Shown in pieces: positions 47,937 to 57,766 of a DNA stretch of 64,000 nt. Made by a program: the position numbers and the translations under genes. How positions within the stretch are numbered: the stretch's first letter is position 1; each line of letters opens with the position of its first letter. Source of the DNA: Phaeobacter sp. A36a-5a (lineage in GTDB: Bacteria > Pseudomonadota > Alphaproteobacteria > Rhodobacterales > Rhodobacteraceae); contig NZ_JBBLYU010000004.1 in the NCBI RefSeq assembly GCF_037911135.1, positions 283,617-347,616 on the forward strand. Direction: 5' to 3'. The notes under the pieces were generated by a model. That model did no database searches and was not told the origin of the DNA. It saw only the letters and a program-made list of their open reading frames with translations.

Positions 47937-49607
47937 TTAGGCCCAGCCCCACTTGTACAGCTGAGGCAGGAAGGAAATATGCGGCTCGGCGTTCAGGACG
48001 CCTTCACGCGACTGACGGAAAAGGGAGCGCCAGTAGGGCTGGATGATCACGGCCTCATCCACCATGATCTGTTCCATCTTTGCCGTGATCTCACTGCGTT
48101 TTGCCGGATCTGCTACTGCGACGGCTTGATCGAGGAGCGCATCGAACTCAGCATTGGCAAAGCCGGATTCATTCCATTTCTGACCGCTGCGGTAGCAGAT
48201 GCCGTAGAGCTGCACCCCCAGCGGGCGGTGGTTCCAGTCAGTGATACTGAACGGGTATTTCGTCCAGTCGTTCCAGAAGGTGGAACCCGGCATGATGGTG
48301 CGCTTCACCTTGATCCCGGCGTCACGGAGCTGAATGGCAACAACATCAGCGGTGTCTCTGCGGAAGCCGCCATCAATCGAGATCAGCTCATGCTCAAAAT
48401 CGGCCATGCCAGCCTCGTCCATCAAGGCTTTGGCGCCCGCCGGATCATGCACCGGGTCGCCAATGTTGGCGTATTCCGGATGCACCGGCGCAATATGATG
48501 GTTCTGCGCAACCTTGCCGTTGTTGTTGAACCCAAGTTCCAGCACGACATTATTGTCGACTGCCTTCTGCAACGCTTTGCGGACCCGGACGTCAGCATAT
48601 GGTTTCTGCCCGTTCACCTCGGCCTGCTGATTGGCGCGGATTACAACCGTTGAGCCCGTTGCGATTTCGGATGTTTTCCAGCCCAACGCTTCGATCAGTT
48701 CCAGATACTCGCCCGACGTGTTGTAGGTCACGTCAATCTCATCCGCCTCAACGGCGGACAGAACCGCAGAGGCGTCGGTGCCGTAGTCGAGGAATTCAAT
48801 CCGGTCGAGCCAGGCACCGGTACCTTCGCCCCACCAGATATGATCCGTGTTGCGTTCCACAGCTGCGCGGACGCCAACCTGAAACTCGACCGGCTTGTAA
48901 GGACCGGTCCCAACCGGGTTGGTCAGCATGGTTTCCGGCGTGTAGCTTTCATGCACCACCATGGCGGGGTAATCTGCCAGACCGGGAATGATCGTGATGT
49001 CAGATGAACGGCATTTCAGCTTGACGGTTTCATCGTCAACAACGGTGATTGCTTCGGCTGCGGCTTTCTTGGTTTCCGGATCGACCAGGGAGTTCATCCG
49101 CGACGCCATCGAGTTGCCTTCGACCTCAGCGTCGCACCAGCGTTCGATATTGCGGGCGACGTCTTGCGCGGTGAACAGATCACCATTGTTCCACGTCACG
49201 CCCTTGCGAACCTTCAGCGTGTACTCGGTGGCATCGCTGTTGACTTCCCAGCTTTCCAGCAGCCGGGGCTTGAAGGTACCATCGTTATTGTATTCGACCA
49301 GATATTCCAGCCAATTGGAGGCCACCATAGACATCGCCGCGAAATCCATCGTGCGGGTGTCCTTCAGCGCATGCACGCCTACTTCAAGCCGCAAGGTTCC
49401 GCCGCGTTTGGGCGTGGCTGCCTGTGCCGGTGCAGCCATGCCCAGCATGCCATATGCGGTTGCTGCGGTTGCGCCGAACACGCTGGCCAGTGCCAGAAAC
49501 TCCCTCCGGTCCATGACACCGCCTCGACGTGCATGGCCAGCGGCTTTCAGAACATGTTCTGGCAGTGGCTTGCCGGTTCGTTCACCAGTTTGATTGTTGG
49601 AGCTCAT
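47937..49607 (-). CDS. Peptide-type ABC substrate-binding protein, Tat-exported
   Basis: 556 residues. A Tat signal ([18 protein letters not shown]) lies after a cytoplasmic lead of about 30 residues, with cleavage near [10 protein letters not shown]. The mature part is an SBP_bac_5 protein with [19 protein letters not shown] and QLYKWGWA at the end. The ATG at 49607 is used because GGGAGGAA precedes it; a later ATG right before the Tat motif is an alternative. First gene of the importer operon that ends with the amidotransferase. Confidence 0.92.
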   Translation of the reverse strand: MSSNNQTGERTGKPLPEHVLKAAGHARRGGVMDRREFLALASVFGATAATAYGMLGMAAPAQAATPKRGGTLRLEVGVHALKDTRTMDFAAMSMVASNWLEYLVEYNNDGTFKPRLLESWEVNSDATEYTLKVRKGVTWNNGDLFTAQDVARNIERWCDAEVEGNSMASRMNSLVDPETKKAAAEAITVVDDETVKLKCRSSDITIIPGLADYPAMVVHESYTPETMLTNPVGTGPYKPVEFQVGVRAAVERNTDHIWWGEGTGAWLDRIEFLDYGTDASAVLSAVEADEIDVTYNTSGEYLELIEALGWKTSEIATGSTVVIRANQQAEVNGQKPYADVRVRKALQKAVDNNVVLELGFNNNGKVAQNHHIAPVHPEYANIGDPVHDPAGAKALMDEAGMADFEHELISIDGGFRRDTADVVAIQLRDAGIKVKRTIMPGSTFWNDWTKYPFSITDWNHRPLGVQLYGICYRSGQKWNESGFANAEFDALLDQAVAVADPAKRSEITAKMEQIMVDEAVIIQPYWRSLFRQSREGVLNAEPHISFLPQLYKWGWA

Positions 49608-50172
49608 GTCTTCCTCCCGTTGAGCATTCGCTGAAGAAAGGGGAGAGCCCCCAGCTGCCATTTCCTCCAGATCCGGCCTCCCAGCACATAGAAATTTGGC
49701 AATTCTTCAGAACTGCCTAACTGTGGCGGCACTCGATCTTCCAAGCCAGCACAGGCAGCTTCATTGTTGCCGCTGATGATTGACATTGAGAATTTGAATG
49801 CTGAGAAGTTGAGGTAGAGGCGTCATCCAGAGCCGTTTACAACTGAAGGATGAGGATTTCCGTTCCACTACACTGGGTAGAGAAGAACTGTACCCTGCTG
49901 CAAATATTAAGTTTTGGTAGCCAAGCACAGCGTAGCGCTGCGAGATTTTCGTACGTGCCTACACCGGACTTTAACTGGATGCCGCACTTCTAGTGCAGCA
50001 TTCTGAACCAGCTCAAAACTGCCGTTGGTCACAGCCTCTCATCGCTGCGACGCAGTCAGTCTATTCCGTCGTTGATGCACCAAGCCTAAACTTCGAGTGC
50101 CTGAAATGAAGTAATTTTCAATTGGCTTGGGTAGCAGGGCATTCTGACTGCCCGGTTCGCAAATGGCCAATG
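49608..50172. other. Gene-free spacer
   Basis: About 565 bp between the importer operon and the end of oxyR. I see no gene; it should contain the importer promoter near its left end. A few short imperfect inverted repeats (for example GCACT-TCT-AGTGC near 49984) are too weak to interpret. Confidence 0.5.
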
Positions 50173-51117
50173 TCAATTTCTTCCCGCAGACAGTTTTGCC
50201 ATGGCAGGCGTCTCCATCTGCGACCTTATGAAATTCCCAAAGCTTTCCAGGTGCTCTGCGCGGGGGTCGCTGTTGCGCCAGACCAGACGGATGTGACGCC
50301 CGAAATTTCCGCCCTCAATGGGGTGAAGAGTCGCAAGCCCGCCGAAACGGTCCGGGCCGCTGACGGACAGGGCAGGAAAAAGAGCAGCCCCCTCACCCAG
50401 GGCAACCATCTGACGCAGCATTTCAAGACTGCTGGCAACACGGTTTCCGGGCCTATCAATCCGGTCGCAAAGCGCCATCGTCTGATCCCGCAGACAGTGT
50501 TCTTCGGACAGAAGGACCAGCTTGGACGCCAGAACGCCGGACCACCGCACAGGCTGGCCCGGTTTCTTCTTCAGCTCCTTGGGGCAGGCAAGAATGAAGT
50601 GCTCAAAAAACAGTGTGAAAGCATCGAGCATTTGCTGCCCGGGTTCGGTCGCGGTCAAAGCTGTATCCAGTTCGCGCTTCATGAGCATCTCTTCCAGTAT
50701 GCGGGTTGGCTCTTCGAACAGCGAAATCTGCACCTTGGGGTAGGCAGATTTCAGAGACTTCAAAATCAAAGGCAGAAGATACGGCCCCAGTGTCGGGATC
50801 ACACCGATCCGGAGCTCGCCTTCCAGGCTGTTGTTCAGGCCAAGGGACAGCTCCAAAAGCTCTCTGGCCTCGGCCAGAAGGATCTCAGCCCTGCGGACAA
50901 CAATCTGCCCGTTCGGCGTCAGCGACACATGCTTGCCCTGCCGTTCAAAAATCGAAAACCCCAAACGGGCCTCCAGCTTCTGCACCTGCTGGCTGATTGC
51001 GGGCTGAGACACCCCGCAGATCGAGGCCGCGCGGCCGAAATGCCCCTCTTCAGCAATGCTTTGAATGTATTCAAGATCCCGGAGAGAAAGACCGGCAACG
51101 GATGTGCGTCTAGCCAT
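50173..51117 (-). CDS. oxyR: OxyR, peroxide-sensing LysR regulator
   Basis: 314 residues. The N-terminal HTH (SLRDLEYIQSIAEEGHFGRA, SQPAISQQVQKLEARLG) is followed by a LysR sensor domain. The redox pair Cys208 and Cys217 in EEHCLRDQTMALC has the spacing of the E. coli Cys199/Cys208 disulfide switch. It is divergent from katA across 97 bp, the usual OxyR-catalase layout, so it almost certainly activates that catalase and represses itself. Confidence 0.95.
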   Translation of the reverse strand: MARRTSVAGLSLRDLEYIQSIAEEGHFGRAASICGVSQPAISQQVQKLEARLGFSIFERQGKHVSLTPNGQIVVRRAEILLAEARELLELSLGLNNSLEGELRIGVIPTLGPYLLPLILKSLKSAYPKVQISLFEEPTRILEEMLMKRELDTALTATEPGQQMLDAFTLFFEHFILACPKELKKKPGQPVRWSGVLASKLVLLSEEHCLRDQTMALCDRIDRPGNRVASSLEMLRQMVALGEGAALFPALSVSGPDRFGGLATLHPIEGGNFGRHIRLVWRNSDPRAEHLESFGNFIRSQMETPAMAKLSAGRN

Positions 51118-51130
51118 GGATCACCTCTGC

Positions 51131-51145
51131 TTATCGGCCGGATAA
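51131..51145. promoter_or_regulatory. Candidate OxyR half-site palindrome
   Basis: TTATC-GGCCG-GATAA, 5-bp arms in the oxyR-katA spacer. It is LysR-like (T-N11-A pattern), close to the oxyR start codon, and suited to autoregulation. Footprinting would be needed to confirm it. Confidence 0.5.
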
Positions 51146-51214
51146 TTTATATAAGTTGGAGTAGTTTGGCGGTTTCCGGTTGGGTGCTCCCGTACGCAAG
51201 TTCAGGAGAAAGAC

Positions 51215-52669
51215 ATGACCAGCAAACCCAAACTGACCACCGCGTTTGGTGCGCCTGTGCCCGACAATCAGAACATCCAGACAGCCGGTGCGCGCGGCCC
51301 GGCGCTGCTTCAGGATGTCTGGTTTCTGGAGAAGATGGCGCATTTTGACCGCGAAGTGATCCCGGAGCGCCGCATGCATGCCAAAGGCTCCGGCGCCTAT
51401 GGAACTTTCACCGTCACACATGACATCACCAAGTACACCCGGGCCAGGCTGTTTTCCGAAGTTGGCAAGAAGACGGACCTGTTCCTGCGGTTTTCGACTG
51501 TTGCGGGGGAGCGCGGGGCAGCAGACGCAGAGCGGGACATCCGCGGCTTTGCCGTCAAATTCTACACCGAAGAAGGCAACTGGGATCTGGTTGGCAACAA
51601 CACTCCGGTGTTCTTCCTGCGCGACCCGCTGAAATTTCCCGACCTCAATCACGCCGTCAAACGCGACCCGCGCACCAATATGCGCAGCGCGGACAACAAC
51701 TGGGACTTCTGGACCAGCCTGCCCGAAGCCTTGCATCAGGTCACAATCGTTATGTCTGACCGCGGCATCCCCGCCAGCTACAGGCATATGGACGGGTTCG
51801 GCAGCCACACCTTCAGCTTCATCAATGCGGAAAATGAGCGTTACTGGGTCAAGTTCCACTTCAAGACCCAGCAGGGCATCAAAAACCTGACGGATGAGGA
51901 GGCGGCCCAGATCATCGCAGGCGACCGCGAAAGCCATCAGCGTGATCTTTATGAAGCGATCGAGAACCGGAACTTTCCGAAATGGACGCTCTTTGTCCAG
52001 ATCATGCCTGAGAAGGAGGCAGGTGGATACCGCCTCAATCCGTTCGATCTGACCAAGGTGTGGCCGCATGGCGACTACCCTTTGATCGAGGTCGGCGAGC
52101 TTGAGCTGAACCGCAACCCGGAGAACTATTTTGCCGAAGTGGAACAGGCAGCCTTTGCGCCGTCCACGGTTGTTCCCGGGATCAGCTTTTCGCCAGACAA
52201 GATGCTGCAGGGGCGGCTGTTTTCCTATGGCGATACCCAGCGCTACCGGCTGGGGGTCAACCACTCTTCCATTCCGGTGAACGCACCCCGCTGCCCGTTC
52301 CATTCCTACCACCGCGACGGGGCGATGCGGGTTGACGGCAATGCGGGATCGCGGATTGGCTATGAGCCGAACACGCTTGGAGAGTGGAGTGAACAGCCGG
52401 CTTACTCGGAACCGCCTCTGTCGGCTGAGGGAGCGGCGGATCATTGGAACCACCGGGTGGACGAGGACTATTTCTCGCAGCCGGGAGCCCTGTTCCGGCT
52501 GATGTCGCCGGACCAGCAGCAAGTGCTGTTTGAAAACACAGCCCGTGCCCTTGGCGGAGCCCGGGAAGATATTCAGCGCCGTCACATTGCGAATTGCCTG
52601 CAAGCTGATCCAGCCTACGGAACCGGAGTTGCCAAAGCCCTTGGGCTGAGCATTGGCGGTACGGCTTAG
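51215..52669 (+). CDS. katA: Monofunctional haem catalase
   Basis: 484 residues, small-subunit (clade 3) size. The distal His lies in [12 protein letters not shown] and the catalytic Asn in DNNWDFW / [12 protein letters not shown]. The proximal Tyr region shows [16 protein letters not shown] (Arg-x3-Tyr haem ligand). AGGAGA lies six bases ahead of the ATG. It removes hydrogen peroxide in the cytoplasm under OxyR control. Confidence 0.97.
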   Translation: MTSKPKLTTAFGAPVPDNQNIQTAGARGPALLQDVWFLEKMAHFDREVIPERRMHAKGSGAYGTFTVTHDITKYTRARLFSEVGKKTDLFLRFSTVAGERGAADAERDIRGFAVKFYTEEGNWDLVGNNTPVFFLRDPLKFPDLNHAVKRDPRTNMRSADNNWDFWTSLPEALHQVTIVMSDRGIPASYRHMDGFGSHTFSFINAENERYWVKFHFKTQQGIKNLTDEEAAQIIAGDRESHQRDLYEAIENRNFPKWTLFVQIMPEKEAGGYRLNPFDLTKVWPHGDYPLIEVGELELNRNPENYFAEVEQAAFAPSTVVPGISFSPDKMLQGRLFSYGDTQRYRLGVNHSSIPVNAPRCPFHSYHRDGAMRVDGNAGSRIGYEPNTLGEWSEQPAYSEPPLSAEGAADHWNHRVDEDYFSQPGALFRLMSPDQQQVLFENTARALGGAREDIQRRHIANCLQADPAYGTGVAKALGLSIGGTA

Positions 52670-52734
52670 GTGGAATGATGCAAGGCGGCATTCCGGCCCT
52701 CCAACCCTGAAACAGTACCGTCTTGCAAATCTGG

Positions 52735-52764
52735 GCTGGCCGGAAGCAACCGCATCCGGCCAGC
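52735..52764 (+). terminator. Terminator downstream of katA
   Basis: A perfect 10-bp stem GCTGGCCGGA/TCCGGCCAGC with a 10-base loop, followed by CATTTTGG. Confidence 0.75.
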
Positions 52765-52907
52765 CATTTTGGATCTGCCGGGGCCTTTTAGCAGGCGCCC
52801 GCCCAAAGACGGTCAGCTCGCTGACTGCCCCGGTCATGTTTTTGCGCAACAGCAGGCCCAATCCCGAAGGAATCTCCGCCTTGAATTGCAGTCTGGTTGC
52901 AGGCGCT

Positions 52908-53432
52908 TCACGCGTTGCAGCCACTGTCGCCGCATCGGCCGGAGGAGCCGGTCAGCTGATCTTCGGCCGTCGCAGCAGCCTTGCCCGCAAGCAGGCTGCC
53001 AATCTCGGCACCCACCTGCAGTTCCGAAACCTGGCCAAAATGATGCGCCGTAATCCGGCCCGACTGATCCAGCAGAACCAGGCTGGGCGTTCCATGCATC
53101 CCGTATGCAGCCATGGTTTCCGGCAGCGGCCCCGCCCCCTGTTTGTCGACCGCCACAGGAAACGTAATGCGGTATTCATGCAAAAAGGCTTTCAGCGATA
53201 CCGGGGTCATGGCTTCGTGGTGTTCAAAGACAGTGTGCAGCCCTATCACCGCCACCTGATCGCCGGGAAAATGCCGATGCACCTCTTGTGCCAGGGGAAT
53301 GCCATGGACGACACAGCCGGGGCACAGCATCTGGAAGGCCTCAATCAGGACAACCTTTCCGTGGAAATCCGACAGTTTGAGGTTCCTGTCGGTATTGAAC
53401 CATTCACTGACCTGCAGTTCAGGCGCTTGCAT
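52908..53432 (-). CDS. Redoxin (AhpC/TlpA-like thioredoxin-fold protein)
   Basis: 174 residues, no signal peptide. The thioredoxin-type active site CPGC is at 37-40 (AFQMLCPGCVVHG) and the cis-Pro in HGTPS. The C-terminus has a further Cys pair (RCGDSGCNA). The fold resembles TlpA/ResA or redoxin proteins; being cytosolic and beside katA-oxyR it may be a peroxide-linked reductase. It points toward the katA terminator. Confidence 0.85.
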   Translation of the reverse strand: MQAPELQVSEWFNTDRNLKLSDFHGKVVLIEAFQMLCPGCVVHGIPLAQEVHRHFPGDQVAVIGLHTVFEHHEAMTPVSLKAFLHEYRITFPVAVDKQGAGPLPETMAAYGMHGTPSLVLLDQSGRITAHHFGQVSELQVGAEIGSLLAGKAAATAEDQLTGSSGRCGDSGCNA

Positions 53433-53452
53433 CTTGATCTCTCCTGTTCGGC

Positions 53453-53481
53453 AGCCGGCCGCCTGCTTTGCGCGGCCGGCT
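53453..53481 (-). terminator. Stem-loop after the 249-residue secreted protein gene
   Basis: A perfect 10-bp stem AGCCGGCCGC/GCGGCCGGCT with a 9-base loop. No T tract, so efficiency is uncertain. Confidence 0.5.
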
Positions 53482-53489
53482 GATACCGG

Positions 53490-54239
53490 TTACTGAAGTT
53501 TGCCCGGCAGGCTCAGATCGCCTGAGGCTACGTCGAATACATCGGTGACGCACAGCAGCGGCGCGTGAATGCTGGCGTTCACCCGCAGGGCGGAAGTGAC
53601 GCCGTCATAAACTACGCCCTCCAGTTCGACCCCGCTGGCAAGACCGGCATTCACCTTGATCTCCGGGCCGTCGAACAGCGGCGTGAATCCGGGGCTGTCC
53701 AGGAAGACCGGGAACCCGGGCCAGGTCGCGGGCAGCTTTGGCGTCGCTCCCTCGGGGATGTCGCGCACCGCGAGGGCGCCCGGGCCGCAGGCCTCTGTCG
53801 GGGTCAGCACAACCCAATGGCTGTGCCATTCGATGCCGTCATTGGCCGGGTCGCCATCGCCGTTTTCATCAAAAAGCGGAGTGTCGTCAAAATCCGGGTG
53901 GCTGGTTGCAGCCATTGCCAGAATGCCGGTGCCGCCCTCAAAGCCAACAGCAGACGGGTCAAGAGATGTGGGCCACACGTAGGACCAGACATCTGATCCG
54001 CCCACTGCGCCGGTTGCGGCCGGAAGTGATGCCCCGGCGATGCCGCTGGTGGTCATGTGGAAGGTAACTGTGTTGCCGTTGCGATACGCATGCGCCGCAA
54101 GGATGTCGAAATCTGCCGCCTTGCCGGCATCAGCCGGAGAGATGACTGCCCCCTCCTGATGCAGGGCGTGATCACCGCCTGCAACAGCGGGCGAGGCTCC
54201 GATCACGATGGCGGCAAGGGATGTCCAGGTAAGTTTCAT
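53490..54239 (-). CDS. Secreted protein of unknown function
   Basis: 249 residues with a Sec signal (MKLTWTSLAAIVIGASPAVA). I do not recognise a family. The mature part begins GGDHALHQEG, is rich in Gly, Asp and Ala, and has a possible calcium loop DENGDGDPANDG near 123-134 with a nearby EWHSHWVVL that could bind metal through His. Two Cys are widely separated. It is divergent from the MarR gene and likely controlled by it. Confidence 0.8.
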   Translation of the reverse strand: MKLTWTSLAAIVIGASPAVAGGDHALHQEGAVISPADAGKAADFDILAAHAYRNGNTVTFHMTTSGIAGASLPAATGAVGGSDVWSYVWPTSLDPSAVGFEGGTGILAMAATSHPDFDDTPLFDENGDGDPANDGIEWHSHWVVLTPTEACGPGALAVRDIPEGATPKLPATWPGFPVFLDSPGFTPLFDGPEIKVNAGLASGVELEGVVYDGVTSALRVNASIHAPLLCVTDVFDVASGDLSLPGKLQ

Positions 54240-54325
54240 TTCTCATCTCCCGTCATTTGATATCGATTCGCTACTATAACGAAAAATACATTGCAACTTT
54301 AATTTCGACTCGCTACTTATTGAGC
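54240..54325. promoter_or_regulatory. Divergent promoter with two direct repeats
   Basis: CGATTCGCTACT at 54264-54275 and CGACTCGCTACT at 54306-54317 lie exactly 42 bp apart, four helical turns, on the same face. The spacer is AT-rich. These are candidate binding sites of the adjacent MarR-type regulator. Confidence 0.6.
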
Positions 54326-54868
54326 ATGAAACCCGACCATGGCATCCGCATCCTGATCAACCGTCTTGCCAGGATTGATTCCGCTGCCGGCTGGACTGGC
54401 GACCTGAACCCGACACAAAGGGCGGCGCTGGAGTATCTGTCTGAGGCAAATCAGTTTTCCCGCTCGCCCTCACATGTCGCCGAATATCTGGGAACAACGC
54501 GCGGAACGATGTCCCAGACACTGAAGGCTCTGGTGCGAAAGGGATACACCGCCGAACGCAGGCAAAAGTCCGACCAGCGGTCAATTTCCTATGAACTGAC
54601 TGAGGCAGGCGTGGCCGCGGTGACCGAACCCAATCCAATTGCAGAGGCGATAGGCAACCTGCCCGCAGGCGTTCACACCGCGCTCAAGGACGGGCTGATG
54701 CAATGCTTGAGGCTGGCTCTGGCGGCAAACGGCGGCCACTCGTTCGGGAAATGCAAGACCTGCGCCTATCACGAGGCCGACTCGGAAAACGGCTTCTGCA
54801 CCTTGCTGGGGCTCGGCTTGGAACCCGGCGAAAAAGATAAATTCTGCATCGAACACAAAGAGGCCTGA
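54326..54868 (+). CDS. MarR-family regulator with C-terminal cysteine cluster
   Basis: 180 residues. The winged-helix core (about 25-100) contains SPSHVAEYLGTTRGTMSQTL and the wing QKSDQRS. The C-terminal extension has CKTCAYHEADSENGFC and a final CIEH, four cysteines that could bind a metal or an iron-sulfur cluster or act as a redox switch. The ATG at 54326 is used because the conserved family start is near; no good ribosome site is seen. Its TGA is directly followed by the ATG of the MOSC gene. Confidence 0.88.
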   Translation: MKPDHGIRILINRLARIDSAAGWTGDLNPTQRAALEYLSEANQFSRSPSHVAEYLGTTRGTMSQTLKALVRKGYTAERRQKSDQRSISYELTEAGVAAVTEPNPIAEAIGNLPAGVHTALKDGLMQCLRLALAANGGHSFGKCKTCAYHEADSENGFCTLLGLGLEPGEKDKFCIEHKEA

Positions 54869-55567
54869 ATGACCCTTCCTGGACTTACGGCAGAAATCGG
54901 CGGCATCTTCCTGGGCAGCGTTCAGAACCGCTGGGACGGAAAGCCGCCGTCCGCCATTCAAAAAGACCCGGTGTCCGGCCCACAGACCATTACGCTGACA
55001 GGTTTTTCAGAGGATGCGCAGGCGGACCTGACCGTGCATGGCGGCGCGGAAAAGGCCATTCACCACTACGCGCTGGATCACTATGCGGCCTGGCAGGGCG
55101 AGGGGCACATGGCCACCGGCACGGTCCCCGCAGCCTTTGGCGAAAACATCTCAACAACCGGATTGACCGAAGAAAACCTCTGCATCGGCGATATCCTGAG
55201 GCTTGGCACAGCCACCGTTCAAATCAGCCAAGGCCGTCAGCCCTGCTGGAAGCTGGGGCTGCACACCGGACATGAAAAGATGCCCTACCTGTTCCAGAAA
55301 ACGGGCCGCACCGGGTGGTACTACCGTGTGCTGGAAACCGGCGCGGCTGCAGCGGGCGGCCGGATAACGCTGATAGAAAGACGCAACCCGGACTGGAGTG
55401 TCCTGCGCGTAACCCGCGCCCGGCTGACACGCAGGGCTTCCCGCGAAGATGCCGAAGCCCTGGCAGATTTGGCGGATCTCGCCCCCGGCTGGCGGCAGGC
55501 TTTCGAACGTATGGCCGAAGGCATTTCAAGCGAAGACACAAGCGCAAGGCTTGCTGGTCAGTATTGA
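54869..55567 (+). CDS. MOSC-domain protein, YiiM-like
   Basis: 232 residues. The MOSC core (about 40-160) contains LTVHGGAEKAIHHYALDHY, FGENISTTGLTEENLCIGD and the conserved Cys in RQPCWKLG that would hold molybdenum cofactor sulfur. A C-terminal 3-alpha-like helical tail follows. The gene begins immediately after the MarR stop (TGA then ATG), one transcript. The E. coli relative YiiM detoxifies N-hydroxylated bases; the exact substrate here is unknown. Confidence 0.9.
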   Translation: MTLPGLTAEIGGIFLGSVQNRWDGKPPSAIQKDPVSGPQTITLTGFSEDAQADLTVHGGAEKAIHHYALDHYAAWQGEGHMATGTVPAAFGENISTTGLTEENLCIGDILRLGTATVQISQGRQPCWKLGLHTGHEKMPYLFQKTGRTGWYYRVLETGAAAAGGRITLIERRNPDWSVLRVTRARLTRRASREDAEALADLADLAPGWRQAFERMAEGISSEDTSARLAGQY

Positions 55568-56044
55568 CACCTGCGCCATCGCTAAACTTGTTTATGGATG
55601 TTGCGCGGCAAGTACCGCTTTCCCAACTGTGAATGGCTGTTTGCTCAATTCGGAAAAGTTGTTCTCACAGCTGCAGCGAAAGGGCGGTTTGATTTTTACG
55701 CCTCAAATTACCTTTCAATGACCGTTCTGACGACATCGGTTGCACGGCAGCTATGATGGTGCCGCACATGCGAGCGGATGCTGCGTCAGCAACATGCCAA
55801 AACGCAAATGTCTGGAGAGTCCGGCGTCTCGCTTGTCGACCAGCTGCGCAGCGAAAGGACGGTTCGGATTTTCGCCCTCAGATTTGCTTTCAATGACCGT
55901 TCTGGCGACATCGGCTGCATCGCAGCGACCAACCTGCCGCACTTACGAGCATATGCTGCGCCAGCAATAGCCGCGTGAGCAAAAGGCGGCTTTGTCCGCA
56001 CAGCAAACCTTGGCTTTTCACGCAGCAAAAGTCAGCAATCGGCC
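55568..56044. other. Gene-free region with imperfect direct repeats
   Basis: No gene is supported. Two imperfect copies of about 126 bp lie at 55668-55793 and 55841-55968. The region forms the boundary between the MOSC gene and the relaxase gene of the mobilizable element. Confidence 0.6.
55668..55968. repeat. Two imperfect direct repeats, period 173 bp
   Basis: Copies start CAGCTGCAGCGAAAGG and CAGCTGCGCAGCGAAAGG and share TTTCAATGACCGTTCTG and GACATCGG further on; they end near GCTGCGTCAGCAA and GCTGCGCCAGCAA. Confidence 0.8.
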
Positions 56045-57766
56045 CTATTTCGGTCCGCTGTTTATACCACCGAGCGTGATCCTCGACAGCCTCGCTGCAT
56101 CTTCCGGTTCCCATTTCTGACGCAGGCCGCGGACATAATCCGCGTCACTCTTCAGCTTTTGCCGCTCCTTGGCGAGGACGCGTTTCACGGTCCGCGCCAC
56201 CAGTTGAGCAATGCGCGTGACCATCCGCATTGCCGGGCGGATTTCTTTCAGCGTTTCATCCCGCTCGCCCTTGGCATCCGGAGCGGCCGCGCCCCAAGTC
56301 AAGCCTGCCTGCTGATCCGCAGACGCCTCCCGCCAGAAGACCGCCCCATCAGCAACCAAATCCAGCCCGGTCCCGATGGCATCCGTGATGACCTCTGCCT
56401 CCGTTGCCTTCAACCGGACCTTTTCTTCTGCCTCCTGCAGTCTCTTCTCCTCAGCCAGCCGGGCAGCCCGGGCCTCAGCAACTGCTTTCTCTTCCTGGCC
56501 GCGGTGCTGAACCATCTGCAGCAGCTGAGCGGCCAGATCAGATTTCTCCGCCTTCGCGGCGTTCAGCACCTGCTCGGCCTGTTGCCTTTCTTGGATAACC
56601 CGCGCGCGTTTTTCTTCCTCCAGCTTCCGCGCGGCCATCTTGGCCCGGTACTTTTCCGCAGCTTCTTCTGCCCTTGCCTCATACCCCTTAACCCTCGGCT
56701 CCAATGCCCCGACCTCAGCCACAATTTTCTTTTTCAGAGCATTCGCGGCGTCAGCCGCTTTTTCCTTCTGCACAGCTTCTGCCTCCGCCGCATCGCGGCG
56801 GCGGATCATCTTTGCAGTTTCCCGCGCGGTCCGCTGTTTGCGGGCCCGCGCCTCTTTCACCGCGCGCTTGCGCGACTTTTTGACCGTGGCCTTGGCCAGG
56901 TCCCGGCCGTTTTCAACGGCCGCCTTTGCCTCATCCAGAGCATCGCCCAGGATACGCTTCTTCTCCGCTTGCGCCTTGAGGCGCTCCTCGGCACGCCACT
57001 TTGATGGCGGCACATGCTGCCGCCGCTCGGGCAGAGGTTTTCCCTCTGCCCACGCCTGGCGCCGGGCCTCGGCACGGCGCTCCCCCCTGATGATCCCGAT
57101 TGTCTCGAAGGCCTCTCCGGCAAGATCCTGGGCATGCTCATAGCTTTTGATGAGCGGGTTCTCAGATGGCTGCAGCAGGATCTGATGCCCGCGGTTGGCG
57201 GATGGCTTCTCGGTCCAAACGGCCACGACAAAGTGGATATGGTAAGCCTCCTCATCGACGTGGGCGCTTGCATAGCGCAGCTGACCATGTGGAAAGTTTT
57301 GACCGAGGAACGACATGGCGGTTTTGCGGAAAGCAGAGACACGTTCCGGATCCCATTCAGAGAGCCCTGCCCCGCCCAGCCAATCTTTGTTGACTGTGAT
57401 GATGCCTTCCCGAAGCGGACCTCTGCTGCAGGACCGCCAGGGGTCTGCAGGCCCTTCCGCCTCCAGCTTCCTGGCGTCCTTCATGCGTGATTTGGCTCTG
57501 AGGGCACGCAAATGCTCCTCGTGATTGTGACGGCGCATCTCAGCAATTTCGCCGCGTATCTGCTGCTGCCAGCCCGGCTCGCCGGCCAGCACCTGGTTCA
57601 GCCGCGACAGCTCCTGGTCGACATGATCCAGGTCGCCGCCGCCGCGCTTGTCATGCATCTTGAACTTGCCAAGGTCCCGCGGAAACAAGCCTGCAAATCG
57701 CAGCACAACCGGTGCTTCATTTAGAATTACGGGCTGTGCTTGGGTGAACTTGGGCTGTAGGGTCAT
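56045..57766 (-). CDS. MobV-type relaxase (Pre/Mob family)
   Basis: 573 residues from the ATG at 57766. The N-terminal relaxase part (about 1-200) has VLRFAGLFPRDLGKFKMHDK, FRKTAMSFLG and the MobV metal motif HVDEEAYHIHF (His-x-Asp-Glu-x3-His-x-His). The C-terminal 350 residues are a long charged coiled coil rich in Ala, Glu, Lys and Arg. It would nick the element at oriT and lead the strand into a recipient using a helper conjugation system. The gene could start up to 45 codons earlier. The oriT-like hairpin lies about 100 bp upstream. Confidence 0.88.
   Translation of the reverse strand: MTLQPKFTQAQPVILNEAPVVLRFAGLFPRDLGKFKMHDKRGGGDLDHVDQELSRLNQVLAGEPGWQQQIRGEIAEMRRHNHEEHLRALRAKSRMKDARKLEAEGPADPWRSCSRGPLREGIITVNKDWLGGAGLSEWDPERVSAFRKTAMSFLGQNFPHGQLRYASAHVDEEAYHIHFVVAVWTEKPSANRGHQILLQPSENPLIKSYEHAQDLAGEAFETIGIIRGERRAEARRQAWAEGKPLPERRQHVPPSKWRAEERLKAQAEKKRILGDALDEAKAAVENGRDLAKATVKKSRKRAVKEARARKQRTARETAKMIRRRDAAEAEAVQKEKAADAANALKKKIVAEVGALEPRVKGYEARAEEAAEKYRAKMAARKLEEEKRARVIQERQQAEQVLNAAKAEKSDLAAQLLQMVQHRGQEEKAVAEARAARLAEEKRLQEAEEKVRLKATEAEVITDAIGTGLDLVADGAVFWREASADQQAGLTWGAAAPDAKGERDETLKEIRPAMRMVTRIAQLVARTVKRVLAKERQKLKSDADYVRGLRQKWEPEDAARLSRITLGGINSGPK

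Noticed and set aside
51131..52924. 597-residue frame antisense to katA
   Set aside because: katA is unmistakable on the other strand; the antisense frame is a product of high GC codon bias and covers the terminator.
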